Below, piece by piece: positions 9,359 through 21,500 of a DNA stretch of 64,000 bases. This stretch comes from JADKIH01 sp964595205 (GTDB lineage Bacteria > Bacteroidota > Bacteroidia > AKYH767-A > 2013-40CM-41-45). The translations under genes were made by a program, and so were the position numbers. The notes beneath the pieces are model-generated. The model worked only from the letters and a program-made list of their open reading frames with translations. It did not search any database and was not told where the DNA came from. Within the stretch, counting starts at the first letter, position 1, and each line of letters begins with the position of its first letter. The stretch is taken from positions 1 through 64,000 of the forward strand of contig CAZQOQ010000002.1 of NCBI GenBank assembly GCA_964595205.1, written 5' to 3'.

Positions 9359-9407
9359 ATTTAAATCTCGCAGGCATTTATTATTATTATTATTTAGAGA
9401 CTTAAAT
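9359..9407 (+). promoter_or_regulatory. Imperfect inverted repeat around a (TTA)5 run in the leader
   Basis: ATTTAAATCTC (9359-9369) is complementary to GAGACTTAAAT (9397-9407) at 10 of 11 positions, enclosing 27 bases that contain (TTA)5 at 9378-9392. It could form an RNA hairpin or a DNA-level operator. Its AT-richness also allows a chance origin. Confidence 0.3.
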
Positions 9408-9537
9408 AATAATTTAATAAAAAATTAATAAGAATTTAAGCTGATTCAGGAAGTTATGAATCAAATTGAAAAAAAAATTATCAACAACCTGAAGATTCAA
9501 CAGAAAAATAAAAAAACAAATAACTATATATCGACAC

Positions 9538-12500
9538 ATGAAAACTAACCTTTACACCAGTGGCAGTTTGAAATATTACGGCAACAAGTTTCTTATAACA
9601 TGTTGCCTGTTTTTTAGTCTGATTGGTTTCAGTGGAAATGCAAGTGCATTACCTGTGCATAACATTTCGACCGGGCAGGACTATACGACCATTCAGGATG
9701 CCGTAAATGCGGTTTTAACTGTAGATGGAAACATCATCACGGTTGATCCGGGAACTTATAATGAGCAGGTATTAATTAACAAGCAACTTACTATCAAGAG
9801 ATCCGGGGTTACAAAACCGGTCATTGATTACACCGGCCTGCCTGCACTTGGAAGTGGGAAACTTACCATCTTTGAAATAACAGTTCCAAACGTTATGATT
9901 GAAGGTTTTGAATTTCATGTAAACGTTACTAACCTGGGAAGTGCAATTGTTGCAAGCGGAGCATTGCTTAATAACATTTATGTTAAGGATAATGATATTA
10001 TTCCATACAGATCGGCTTTAACTACTGTGTCTTTTGGTTTAAGAAATGCAATCAGCATTAATTATGGCATCTATCGTATAAATAGCACCAATCCATTTGT
10101 AGTAATTCAGGGCAACCTGATCTCATGGAATGCAGGTGCCGATTTCACTCTGGGCACTTCCGATGATGCAAATTTCAGAGCAGGGATTTCAGCCGACGAA
10201 GCCGGAGGTACATTTACATTGAATACAATTCAGTCAGTAAGCCAGGATATTGAAGCCCGTTTTGGCGGTGCTGGAGATATTTTCGTAACGAGCAATAACA
10301 TCATTGGTGGCGGAGTGGAATTATCAGATTTCAATGCCGGTGCAGGAAATATATCTGTCATTGGTAACACTTTTAATGGTGCTATTGCTGCAGGATACAG
10401 TTCATCTCTGCGATTAAAAGATAATAACTCAAATAAAGCCACCCTTGTTCAGTCTAATACGTTCACAACACACAACTGGGGTATCAGCCTGGAGAATTTC
10501 AGAAATGTAACAATTTTAAATAATTCGTTTACTCCGTTCCCAGGGTCAACAAATTATCGTCACATCACAATCAATACAAAAGCCATTACAACGAGCTCAA
10601 GTACCGTAGCGCAGATACCGGTTGACGCAACAATATTAGCTAATAATTTTAACGGCTCCGGAGTCACCGGCGGTTATGGCCTGGCCTTTTTCAATCACGA
10701 CGACGACGCCGACTCTTATGGAACTTTCACCATCGGTTCACCGGGTAGTGAAAATACATTCGATCAGGGCATCGGTAAGTTTATCTTTTTCGATACTCAG
10801 TCTGGTTCCAGCACCGGATCCATTTTCCCTCCTTACAACGTCATCCTCGGAATTTCTCCGGGTGCGACTACCAACATGGCATACTGGGCAACAAACATCG
10901 ATGCCTCCAATAACAAATATAATGTGGGCTCCGGCTTTGAACTGCCTTCAGCCATGTCGCTCGCTAATCTATTCAAACTCGAAGATAAGATCCAGCATGC
11001 CACAGATGCTGGTGGTTTAGGCTTCGTCACAGTAAAAGCCAACAACGATTATATTACAATAAACAGCTTTGCTTCTCCTGTTACCTCTGCAGCTTTGATT
11101 CAGCGTGGAGTTGATGCCGCTTCCAATGGTTTCACGGTAAACGTGAATTCGGGTACTTTTTCCGAAAACCTTTTAATCAATAAAGAAGTGAATGTACGCG
11201 GTGCTAATGCGGACGTTTCCTGTTATACAGGCGGCCGTGGAGCAGAATCTGTCATCAGTTCTACTGGCGGAAGCGGTACCATTGCAGTGAATATTCTTTC
11301 AGACAATGTTACATTAAACGGATTCACTATTACCAATCCTGCCGGTTCTTTCGGTGTCTATGAAAAGGGATTCAGCAACGTGACTGTTAACTATAATATT
11401 ATAACGAATATTGGTAACAGCACAACAGGATCTATTGCCACATATGGTGTCGCAGTCGAAATGGGAAGCGCAGCAGATATGTCTGATGTATTAATTTCCG
11501 ACAACTGTGTTAATAACATTCGCGGGGGACAAAACACCTCTCTCACGGGGGCCGCAGCAAAAGCCAACAACGGAAGCGGTGTCGGTATCGGTGCCGGCTT
11601 CTCAACAGCCAATCAGAATATCACAGGGCTGTCGATAATTAGAAATAAGATAAACGCAATTACGGCTTCCATTGCTGATTTCGCAGATGGCGGTAAAGGT
11701 GCTTACGGTATTATAATTAATGTCGGTGCCAATGTAGCCAACAACGGAAAAGCAATCAGCCCTCTTGTCAGGGAAAATGAAATCACAACACTCGAAGGCC
11801 TCTGGGCTCATGGCGTCGGCCTCGAGGGTGAGACACCGGGTGCACAGGTACTCAATAACACAATCAGCGGCCTCGTCGATCACAAAGCCGGTACCGATGC
11901 CATTGGTGTTTTACTCGAAGACAATGCAGGAGCTTCCACAGTTTCCATCAAAGAAAACAGTTTCACGAGCATGGCACTGGCCCTTAAAAATTTAATGGTC
12001 CCTGCTGTTGATGCAACCTGTAACTGGTATGGATCAAATGTCCTGGCTACAGTGGCTTCAAAAATCAACGGCCCATTTATTTATACTCCATACCTTGTTA
12101 TAGGAACGGATAACAGCGCCGGTATTGGCTTCCAGCCATTACCTGGTTGCATTGCACCATGTGCACTTATTCTTACCCCGTCATCTACCGATGCAACATG
12201 TCCATTAAATAATAACGGAACCGCATCTGTAAGTGTATCAGGTGGTGTTGGTCCTTATTCATACCTGTGGTCACCGGGCGGTGCAGTCACAGAATCAATA
12301 TCAGGACTAACAGCCGGAAATTATGATGTAACAGTTACTGATGTGAATGGTTGTACTTCAAGTGTAACCATTCCTGTTGCAAACAGTTCGGCAGGACCGG
12401 TACATAACATCAATACCGGATTCAATTATTGCACAATTCAGGCGGCAATCGATGCCCCGATGACGATCGGCGGACATTCAATTACCGTTGACCCGGGAAC

Positions 12501-15500
12501 ATACATTGAAGATGTTTCTGTTACAAAATCATTAAAAATCAGTGGTGCCGGATTTTCTTCAACAACGGTAAGTGGCCCGATAGGTGGCGGCGGTTCAACA
12601 TTCCAGGTTCTTGCCGGAGGTGTAATCATCGAAGGATTTACGATAACACGCGAAGGAAATAATACCACCGATTGGAATGGTGCTCTGAACCTCGCTGGTG
12701 TTGCTGTACAGGGGCTCACCAATTCTGTTGAACTCAGGTTATGCAAGATCACCGGAAACAGGAATGGCGTTGATGTCAATAACAGCAATGGAAACAACAT
12801 TCACAATAATATCATTGATTTCAACCGGACAGGACTCATCTTCCGAAATCAAACTGACAATACACAGTTGACTGAAAACTTCATCACGAATAACTGGACC
12901 ATGGGAGTTTTATTCCTCGATGCCAGTGTCGGGTCGAATGTTCCGGTTCAGACAGCCATTAACAGTAATTTCAACAATAATGATATCAGCGGAAACTGGT
13001 ACGGAGATATCGTTGACCGTCAGACAGGCGGTGCACTGCCTCCTCCGGGCGCCAACCCAAAAAACTTTACCTGTAACTGGTATGGCGTAATTCCTCCAAC
13101 TACTTCAACAGCCAACAGTACAGAACCTGGTTATGCAGCCCAGATCCCAGTGGCATATGGAGGATCTGCAGTTCCTCCCGGCGGACAACCGAACATACTC
13201 GGACCGGCATCTGCCAATTTCGACTATATTCCATTCCTGATTTCAGGAACAGATGTTGGAGGAAATCCAAACGATGGTTTTCAGCCTGTCGCTGGATGTC
13301 TTGCACCATGTGCACTTGTTTTATCATCATCTTCCACTCCATCTGCCTGTCCTGCTCTTGTCAGCGGAACAGCAACGGTAAATGTTACCGGTGGCGGAGT
13401 TGGTCCTTACACATATTCATGGTCACCGGGAGGAGCGGTTACACAGACTGCAACCGGACTTGCACCAGGTACTTACACAGTAACAGTAACGGATATCAAC
13501 GGATGCACAGCAACTACAACTGCTACCGTGGGAATTTCAGGACCCGTACATAATTTAACAACAGGAATCGATTATTGCACCATTCAATCTGCAATTAATG
13601 CCGCTTCAAATGGTGATATAATTCTCGCTGATGCCGGAACTTATAATGAGAATGTCGTTTTAAATAAATCGATTGTTTTAACCGGTGCACAAAACGGTGT
13701 AAATGCCTGCGGCCGTTCTGCTTCTGAAAGTATAATCTCGGGTGCAGGAACTCTTCTGGTTTTGAATACCGGATGTGCCGGAGCTGTGATTGACGGATTT
13801 ACATTCTCCGGTGGAATTCGCAGCATAGAATCAACTTCAGGTCCTCTCAATAATCTCATTATAAAGAATAACAGGTTTATCGGTTTTACAGGCAATGCAA
13901 TATTCCTCAACGATAACGGAACCGATATCACGTTGGATCAAAACTCGGTTGACGGAACAAGCAAAGCAGGTGCCGGAGATCTGATCCACCTGGATACAGA
14001 TGGATTTAATGGATTCTACCTGACCAACAATTGTATCACGAACGGACCAACTGCAACAGGTTTCTTTGTGGATGGTAACCACAATGTCGCGCCGAGCGCA
14101 AACCGTTCACCGCTTATCTCAGGTAATACAATTACATTTTGCGCGACGGGTGCAAACCTCGGAACACGCGCTTTCGGCTCGTTCACATTAACGAATGCAG
14201 GAGCAATCACCAGAAATGATTTCAGTAACAACACATTCGATGGTCTCCAGGGCGGAATGCAGCATGTGCTCATCAACGAAAACACATTCAGTAACAACGG
14301 TCGCTCCGGACTGGCATTGACAAGTTTTGGAAATACAGGTGCTGATCGTGGCGCACAAAATTCAACTATAAGGAACAACTTCTTCTTTGGAAACGTCAGG
14401 GAAGATCTGTTCATCAGTTCAACACAGGCTGCCGGCACACAGGCAACGAATGTCGTTCATGAAAACAGCCTGCTAAGCACAATGGCTATTACCTATAACG
14501 GAACAGAGGTTGTAGATGCTACCTGTAACTGGTTTGGTTCAACTAGTCCGGCCGTAATTGCCACAAAGATCACCAATCCTGCAGGAAACCTGATTGAAAC
14601 ACCATGGTTATTAAGCGGTGTAGATACTGATTTACCTACTCCGGGATTCCAGCCTGCTGCTGGCTGTGTAGCTCCATGCGCACTCGTACTTTCATCTTCA
14701 TCCACATTTGCTAATTGTCCTTCTCAGAACGACGGAACAGCAAGCGTGAGTGTAACCGGTGGTGGAACCGGCCCATATACCTATTCATGGTCACCGGGTG
14801 GTGGAACAACTCAAACGATCACCGGACTTACAGCCGGAAATTATATTGCCACCGTTACGGATGTAAACGGATGTACGGCAAGTACTACCGTAGCTGTCTC
14901 AAACAATCCTGCAGGTCCGGTACATAACCTTACGACCGGATTGAACTATTGCACAATTCAGGCAGCAATCGATGCAGCACCTACTTCAAACGGAGACATC
15001 ATTTCTGTTGACCCTGGAAACTACATCGAAAATTTAATAATTAATAAAGAGCTTACAATCCAGGGACCAAATGCAAACGTCTCTTGTTATGATGGAACGC
15101 GTGGACCAGAAGCATTTATCGTTTCAAATGCTCCTAGTGGAAGTGTTGCAGTTCATATCCAGGCAAACAATGTTACCTTAAACGGATTTACGATTACGAA
15201 TCCTAACGGTTCGTTTGGAGTTTATGAAAAAGGATACAGCAACATCAATATAAGGTATAACATCATCAGTAATATTGGTAACAACGTCAATGGATTCGGC
15301 GCCTCTTATGGTGTATCGATTGAAATGGGCAGCGCAGGCAACATTGTCAATGTAAACATTACCGACAACTGCATATCAAATATCCGTGGTGGACAGAATG
15401 TCTCTCTCACGGGCACTGCTGCTAAAAATAATAACGGAAGTGCCGTTGCTATAGGTGCAGGATTTTCAACTGCAAGCTTTAGCATCTCAGGTTTGAATAT

Positions 15501-18500
15501 TTTAAGAAATCAGATTAACTTCATGACGGCTTCTATTGATCCGTTTGCTGACGGCGGTAAGGGTGCTTATGGTATCCTGATCAACGTGGGTGCAAGTGCC
15601 GGCGGAGTCGGAATCGCGCAGAGCCCGCTTGTCCAGGATAATGAAATTACTAACCTGATTGGTCTCTGGGCTCATGGCATTGGACTGGAAGGAGAAACTC
15701 CGGGAGCAAGTGTTTTAAATAATAAAATCAACCAGCTTACTGATAACAAAGGCGGCACGGATGCTGTTGGCGTTCAGGTTGAAGACAATGCCGGCGCAGC
15801 AAGTGTCGGTATCCATGAAAACAGTTTCACCAATTCAGCTTTAGGTTTACAAAATGTTACCGGAACCTCTGTTAATGCTACCTGTAACTGGTACAGTGTT
15901 GCAACTCCTGGTGGCGTTGCAGCAAAAATCGCAGGACCATTCACCTATGTTCCATATCTGCTTGTAGGTACGGATATCAGCGCAACGATTGGATTCCAGC
16001 CTGTAGCAGGTTGTGTCGCACCATGTGCACTTGTACTCAATCCTTCATCCACTCCTGCATCCTGCCCTGCTTTCAACAATGGAACAGCATCGGTTGATGT
16101 TACCAGTGGTGGCAGCGGAACTTATACCTATTTATGGTCACCGGGCGGACAAACGACAAGTACCGCAACTGGACTCGTTTCCGGCAATTATACTGTTACA
16201 GTTACAGATATCAACGGCTGTACTGCATCAACCACGATTGCTGTCGGAACCACTTATCTTCCTCCTGCAAAACCAGCCGACGTTACTACAAATGTCGAAT
16301 GTGTGCCTGCATCTGTTACACCTCCGGCAGTGTCTGATGTCTGCGGAAATCCTATTACTCCATCCGGACCAGTATCATCCGGGTCTTACGCAGGATGTGA
16401 AGGAACACTTATTCTTACTTATACATACACTGACATCTATGGTGGTTCTACCACATGGGTGCGTACATTCAATGTTGATCACGTTACACCTCCTGCAGAG
16501 GTCGGCGGACCGGTTTCAGTTGCACAAACTGTACAATGCGAATCAGCTGCGACAGCACCGGGAACATTACCGGTTGTAAAGGATGTTTGCGGAACAATAA
16601 TTCCTGCCCCTGCTCCGGTAATTTCAAATACACCTGACCCGGTAACCTGTGAAGGAACGCGTGTTTATACTTACACCTATCTCGATTGTTCAGGACTTCC
16701 ATTTGTCTGGACGTATACTTATACAATTGATCATACTACGGCACCTGTTGTTCCGGCTGATGGTTCATCAACCGTAGAATGTGAATCAGTGGCAACTGCC
16801 CCGGCACCTCCTGTTGTTCAGGATGCATGCGGAACAAACGTTCCGGCAGTATTATTCAATACAACGGTTTCAAATACACACACAAAATCATTTAATTATA
16901 CCGGAACACCACAAACATTCGTAGTGCCTCCGGGCGTTACCTCTTTAAACATCAAAGCTTTTGGTGCGCAGGGCGGAAACGGATCCAGCAGCATTGCTGC
17001 TTCTGGTTTCACGGGTCTTGGCGGATTGGGTGGAAGTGCAGAAGGTAATCTCGCCGTAGTACCCGGCAGTACGATCACCATTTTCGTTGGCGGAAAAGGA
17101 GCGGATGGCAATGCAATTGTCGATGCAACTTCCGCAGGTGGATTCAATGGCGGTGGTGCCGGTGGTTTCGATAACAATGCGAGCTTAGTTAATAATGGCG
17201 GCGGCGGCGGCGGAGCCTCTGATGTTCGTCTTGGCGCAGCAGGTTTAGCCGACAGAGTAATCGTTGCTGCCGGTGGCGGCGGCGCAAGCGGAGGAAAAAA
17301 TCCACTTGCTCCAATCAGCGGAGGCGATGGCGGTGCATTAACCGGTGAAAACGGCGATAACGATGATGCTCTTGGTATTGGCGGAACTGGCGGTACACAG
17401 ATCGGTGGTGGAGTTGCATTTTCATTACTTCGTGGTGCTACTAATGGAAGTCTTGGATCCGGCGGTAACGGCAGCACTAACCAGAATGCCTATGGCAGCG
17501 GTGGTGCAGGTGGTGGTTATTATGGCGGTGGCGGTGGCACCTCTACGCAGGATCATGGCGATGGTAATGGCGGCGGCGGTGGCGGCGGATCTTCTTATTT
17601 AGGCGGCGTCACAGCGGGAGCAACTACACAAGGTGTGCGTACCGGCGATGGACAGGTTATCATCACCTGGGAATCTGCAGGATGCGCAGCAAGTAAAACC
17701 TATACCTATACCTATACCGATTGTTCAGGTTTAAGCTCTCAGTGGAATTATGTTTATACGATCGATCGCACAACAGCTCCTTCAGAATTCGGCGGACCTG
17801 TTGCAAATGCAAGTACAGTTGAATGCGTGAGCGATGCTGTTGTTCCTTCTGTTCTTCCGGTAGTACATGATGCATGCGGTAACACGTTATCTCCTTCATC
17901 CGGTACAGGGCCGGTATTCACTCCGGTTACACCTGGTGCATGCGAGGGAACTGTTGTTTACACATTTACCTATACTGATTGTGTCGGTCTTGAATTTACC
18001 TGGACCTATACTTATACAGTTGATCGTACCACATCACCTGCTGAAGCAGGCGGACCGGTACCGGTTGCCAGCACGATTCAGTGTGTTTCCGATGCTACTG
18101 CTCCAGCATTACCGGTTGTCAAGGACGTATGTGGTGTAACCCTTCCGGCACCTGCTCCTGTAATTACAAATGTTCCGGATCCTGTCACCTGTGAAGGAAC
18201 CAGAACTTATCAATATACTTATACAGATTGTGCCGGACTCTCATTTGTTTGGACATACACATATACGATAGATCATACAATTGCACCGGCAGAAGTCGGC
18301 GGACCTGTTGCAACAGGAAGCACAGTAGAGTGTATTTCGTCTGCAACACCTCCGGTAAATCTTCCAGTCGTAAAAGATGCATGCGGAACAACCATTCCTG
18401 CACCTGCTCCGGTGATCACAAACAGCCCTGATCCGGTAACATGTGAAGGAACCAGGACATACACTTATACATATACAGATTGTTCAGGTTTATCGCTGGT

Positions 18501-21500
18501 ATGGACATATACTTATACCATTGATCATACAATTCCTCCATCTCAAATCGGCGGGCCGGTACCTGTTGCAAGCACAGTGGAATGCCCTGTAAGTGCTACT
18601 CCTCCGTTAGTTCTTCCGGTTGTAAAAGATGTTTGTGGAAATGTAATTCCTGCTCCGGCACCAATTGTTTCCAATACACCGGATCCTGTTACGTGCGAAG
18701 GAATCAGAACATATACTTATACCTACCTCGATTGTTCAGGACTTACCTATGCCTGGGTGTATACATACACTATCGACCATACCACATCTCCGGTGGTTCC
18801 TGTGCCGAACGGATCAGCAACAGTGGAAAGCGTTGCACTGGCAACACCTCCTATCATTCAACCAGCAGTGGTTGATGTTTGCGGTAATCCTGTTACACCT
18901 GTTTTACAATCAGTTTCAGATTCACCTGATCCATTGATTTGTTCAGGAACCAGGACTTATACCTACCGCTATACAGATTGCTCGGGTGCTACTGCATTCT
19001 GGACGTATACATATACTATTGACAAGGATGACAAGAATGTTTGTACAATCGATGCGTGTGATCCGTTTACCGGAAATGTTACACATACACCGGTGGACAG
19101 AAACGACAACAATCCTTGCACAATTGATTTATGTGATCAGGTACTTGGAGTGTATCATATTCCTGTAAATACAAACGATTTCAATCCTTGTACAGTGGAT
19201 GAATGTAATTCCGTAACGGGTATCATTACACATACGCCACTTAACGTAGACGATGGTAATGCATGTACTACAGACGCCTGTAATTCAGTAACCGGCCAGA
19301 TCACTCATACACCTGCTAACGTTAGTGATGGTAATGCATGTACGGTGGATGGTTGCGATACAAACGGCAACATTACGCATACAGCGGTTGTGGTCGACGA
19401 CGGAAATGCATGTACTACTGATGCATGTAATACAGTTACAGGTGCCATTACTCATGCAGCAATAAATACCGATGACGGTAATGGCTGTACAATAGACGCT
19501 TGTAACACTACAAACGGAAATATCAGTCATACGAATGTTTCAGTTGATGATGGCAATGGCTGTACAACAGATGCCTGCAATACCTTAAATGGCGACATTA
19601 CCCATGTAGCAGTCAATACCAGCGATGGAAATGCATGCACAGTCGATGTATGTAATACCTCTACTGGAATCATTTCCCATAACGCTATTCCTGTTGATGA
19701 TGGAAACGCATGTACAACAGATGCATGTAACTCTCTCAATGGCGACATTACCCATGTGGCTTTAAATACAGACGATGGAAATGCATGTACTGTTGACGTA
19801 TGTAATACCGGTACTGGAATTATTTCACATAACGCTGTTCCTGTTGATGATGGAAACGCATGTACAACAGATGCTTGTAACTCTCTCAATGGCGACATTA
19901 CTCATGTTGCTGTAAATACAGATGACAACAATCCATGTACCAACGATGTTTGTAATACTTCTACCGGTATCATCACACATCCTGCTGTTAATACCGACGA
20001 CGGAAATCCATGTACAACAGATGCATGTAATTCCACAACAGGCCAGATCACTCACATTCCGGTTCCTGTTGATGATAACAATCCTTGTACGATAGATGCC
20101 TGCAATACACTTGGCATCGTAACACACACAAACATCAATGTGGATGATGGAAATGCATGTACCACCGATGCCTGCAACACTGTCACAGGCTCTGTTACTC
20201 ATATTCCGGTAAATACCGACGACGGAAACGCCTGTACAAACGACGCTTGTAATACTTCTTCGGGTGCAATTTCACACCTTCCGATTAATACAGACGACGG
20301 CAATCCTTGTACGATCGATGGTTGTAATACTGCTACAGGAGCAACACATACTCCTAAACCAGTTGACGATGGCAATGCATGTACAATCGACTTATGCGAC
20401 GCCGCAACCGGAAATATAATTCATACTACGATCGACAGCGACGACAACAACCCTTGTACAGCCGACGCATGTAATACACTTACCGGCGCCATTACTCATA
20501 CACCTGTTCCGGTAGACGACGGTAACGCATGTACCAACGACGGTTGCAACTCAATTACTGGAATTTTCCATAATCCGGTTCCTGTCGACGATAATAATGT
20601 TTGTACAACCGATGCCTGTAATACTCTTTCCGGAGCTGTCAGTCATACCAACATTGCAACCGATGACAATAACGTATGTACCACCGATGGCTGTAATTCG
20701 GTAACCGGAGTATTCCACAACCCGATCAGCTCAGACGATGGCAACCCATGTACTACTGATGGTTGTGATGCCTTAAACGGACCTTATCACCTGCCGGTGA
20801 ATGTTGATGACGCAGATGCATGTACAATAGATGCCTGCAACACAACAACCGGTGTCATCAGCCATACAGCATTAAACGTAGATGACGGAAATGCCTGTAC
20901 AATCGACGGCTGTGATAAAGTAACGGGTCCTTTCCATACTCCTGTCAATATCGACGATGGAAATGCCTGTACGATCGATGGTTGCGATGTTATTGCCGGC
21001 ATCACACATCTTCCGGTCAATATAGATGACTTCAACAATTGCACAATCGATGCATGTAATACCTTAACCGGCGCCATTACACACACGGATCAGTCTCCGA
21101 CTGTTACCGCTACTTCAGGAACAATAAGCTGTTATGGCGGCACTACATGTGTTACTGTGTCAGCAGTTGGCGGTCTTCCTCCATATACCGGAACCGGCGT
21201 GCTCTGCGGCTATGGTGCAGGTTCATTCTCATTCGACGTGACTGACGCCAGGGGATGTAATGTCTCTTCACCGGTCATCAATATCACCGAGCCGGCTAAA
21301 TTAATTACCGCAGTTTCTTCGACTCCTGCAGGTTGTGTCATTAATGACGGTACTGCTACTGCAACTCCTTCAGGCGGCACTCCTGGTTACAGCTATGAAT
21401 GGACTCCTGGTGGCCAGACAACAAATCCTGCAACAGGCCTGGCTCCTGGTAATTACTCGGTTAAAGTTACAGACGCCAATGGCTGCACAGTCGTAGGAAA

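Larger units (their letters stand above)
8491..9537. other. 1.05-kb AT-rich intergenic region without a credible gene
   Basis: No frame on either strand gives a recognisable protein. The short open frames on the minus strand around 8683-8951 have no familiar motif. The right half becomes very AT-rich and holds a possible promoter (9178-9209), a leader inverted repeat (9359-9407) and a (TTA)5 run (9378-9392). It may be decayed sequence plus a long 5' leader for the next gene. Confidence 0.6.

Noticed and set aside
16896..17477. Minus-strand proline-rich frame of 193 codons opposite the glycine-rich domain
   Set aside because: Pro codons are the complement of the Gly codons of the real gene; this is a composition effect.
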